A stretch of 64,000 bases of DNA, from NCBI GenBank assembly GCA_050303415.1, contig JBNLBS010000012.1, positions 1 through 64,000 of the forward strand, given 5' to 3'. The notes beneath the pieces are model-generated. The model was not told the DNA's origin. It did no database searches and saw only the letters and a list, made by a program, of their open reading frames with translations. Numbering within the stretch: position 1 is the first letter of the stretch; each line of letters starts with the position of its first letter. The translations under genes and the position numbers were made by a program. Origin of the DNA: JBNLBS01 sp050303415. GTDB taxonomy: Bacteria; Pseudomonadota; Gammaproteobacteria; Methylococcales; Methylomonadaceae. Below, one piece after another: positions 63,801 to 64,000 of this stretch.

Positions 63801-64000
63801 AGCCAGTTGCTGATGAGTAAAGGCATCCAGGACGGTATTTTTAACTTGGCAGAGATATTCATTAAAAGAAGGCTCTCCTTTAAGCTGATTGCGCAGTACC
63901 AGCGTATTGACAAAAAAACCGATCAGGTTTTCCGTTGCCTGATGCTCCCGATTAGCCACCGGTGTTCCAACCGCAATATCAGACTGTCCGCTATAGCGCG
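60888..64000 (-). CDS. NRPS terminal module, C-A-PCP-TE (5' part outside window)
   Basis: The frame is open to the window edge: codons before an internal GTG at 63959 read SDIAVGTP, the normal lead into VANR of a condensation domain, so the gene continues beyond 64000. Visible residues (numbered from 63959): C-domain C-terminal part to about 185, A about 190-680 (YTSGSTGRPKG near 336, YGPSEDTTYS near 455, GRLDHQVKVRG near 560), PCP about 685-760 (GGHSLLVLD near 717), TE about 785-1020 (GYSFGGLVAY near 851). By my alignment to the GrsA code the specificity residues are DLYNNALTYK, close to codes for alanine. The integrated TE releases the product. The JmjC-like oxygenase and exporter follow directly. 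Confidence 0.93.
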   Translation of the reverse strand, partial: RYSGQSDIAVGTPVANREHQATENLIGFFVNTLVLRNQLKGEPSFNEYLCQVKNTVLDAFTHQQLAFEKLVEALQPERDLAGTPFFQVMFIYHNTAGQQLELSGLEIEPIPMASKEAKFDLTLAMHESEGKVQAVFEYNADLFKPESIQMMAASFSHYLAQLVKQPETSICSLSILPDAQYQKVVYDWNRCSDPMPEKQCLHDLFQLSVKRVPEHIAVEHRGKQLSYQQLNDQADQLAAFLTTRGAGPEVMIGLCLKRSPTLIVAMLAILKTGAAYVPLDPDYPSARLESTLQDANVLMLLTESDLAETHASLQRITKVLLDKPLPQVQGRNNVKVRPDNLAYILYTSGSTGRPKGVAITHASAVTMINWAQRVYSSEQLSRVLAGTSVCFDLSVYEIFLTLASGGTIVLLRNVIELAECSENTPSLINTVPSAAEELLRADAIPESVKTVNLAGEPLATELVNKLYAKDHIEQVFDLYGPSEDTTYSTYTLRQADIAPTIGRPISHTQAYVLDSYMQPVPISVPGELYLGGLGLARGYHDRPALTAEKFVPDPFSQQLGARLYKTGDLVNYNHNGELVYRGRLDHQVKVRGFRIELGEVEALFSSQPEVDECLVLTLGQAASSDRKLVAYIKSPGLEQATNLQDSLYKLARQQLPGFMVPAAIVILDHFPLTPNGKVDRKALPDPELKARKTTDLKPQGFVQNTLAGIWRELLELEHLPSVDDDFFDLGGHSLLVLDLMTQIKVALGKTLPLAAIFQAPTISALSRQLDADNQQTEWTPLVEIQSKGSQPPVFCIHPVGGHVICYNDLAKALGDDQPVYGLKAPGMEVNQPIFTQLPEMAAYYLDVIKSRQKTGPYRLLGYSFGGLVAYEIARLLEIKGEKIEFIGLLDTAHPALTEVNAAKTDDAELLVSLFPDLGYTAEQLRLLSPAEQLQKVFAKAKEAGLVPRAMDDKAIERYFTVCRSNLKMSYQPEPVRTPVCLIRAKDGSRRITDDDFLGWQQLDELKIDLHWVNGQHESMMETDNAEQIAQIVNVRG

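Noticed and set aside
63900..64000. GTG at 63959 as the true NRPS start
   Set aside because: The frame stays open upstream and encodes conserved condensation-domain residues, so the gene continues beyond the window.

Overview
The window looks like the chromosome of a moderately AT-rich gammaproteobacterium that can fix CO2. The evidence is a form II RuBisCO (cbbM) with a divergent cbbR, followed by an inositol-monophosphatase-family gene and a proteobacterial-type phosphoribulokinase. A pyruvate:ferredoxin oxidoreductase, a copper P-type ATPase and a large PKS/NRPS locus are also present. A sulfur-oxidising or methanotrophic lineage would fit, but no marker here decides between them.

Layout. 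1-6.1 kb: two tiny membrane ORFs, a MASE3-PAS-GAF-GGDEF-EAL cyclic-di-GMP protein, a secreted EndoU-type nuclease overlapping a likely immunity gene, and a free-standing M41-like (FtsH-peptidase) HEAGH protein. 6.5-16.6 kb: a DHOD-like flavoprotein overlapping nifJ; divergently an isopropylmalate-dehydrogenase-like gene and a YdcH protein; a CopA-type ATPase; cbbR. 16.7-19.9 kb: cbbM, IMPase-family gene, prkB, ending 5 nt from the convergent end of a PKS gene.

19.9-43.4 kb (minus strand): three modular type I PKS genes and an MbtH gene. The first PKS has a rare methyltransferase-GNAT-ACP loading region followed by a KS-AT-DH-cMT-ER-KR-ACP module. The second is KS-AT-DH-cMT-KR-ACP and the third KS-AT-KR-ACP. 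Between the second and third PKS lies about 2 kb with a His/Met-repeat exported protein, an exact 22-bp tandem repeat, a strong bidirectional terminator and a decayed exported-protein gene with an in-frame stop. 53.3-64 kb (minus strand): a terminal NRPS module (C-A-PCP-TE, running off the window), a JmjC-like oxygenase, a SyrD/PvdE-like exporter and a type II thioesterase. MbtH sits with the PKS genes while the only A domain is here, so the two blocks probably form one hybrid locus.

Two gene sets inside this locus do not look biosynthetic. On the plus strand (43.7-52.8 kb) is an eight-gene operon: ABC permease, ABC ATPase, solute-binding/OmpA protein, VWA lipoprotein, second solute-binding/OmpA protein, membrane coiled-coil protein, TelA/KlaA protein, and a soluble binding protein of the urea-carboxylase-region type. 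It joins nutrient-type import, peptidoglycan anchoring and the TelA stress family, and is my best candidate for an undescribed system. On the minus strand (54.1-58.3 kb) is an envelope set: lipoprotein, DUF697-like protein, prohibitin/SPFH protein, membrane-anchored Leu/Ile/Val-type binding protein without a transporter, and one or two very small ORFs.

Two genes are visibly broken: a low-molecular-weight phosphatase gene with a one-base frameshift (52.9-53.2 kb) and the exported-protein remnant (26.3-26.6 kb). No tRNA, rRNA, CRISPR array, transposase or phage gene was recognised.
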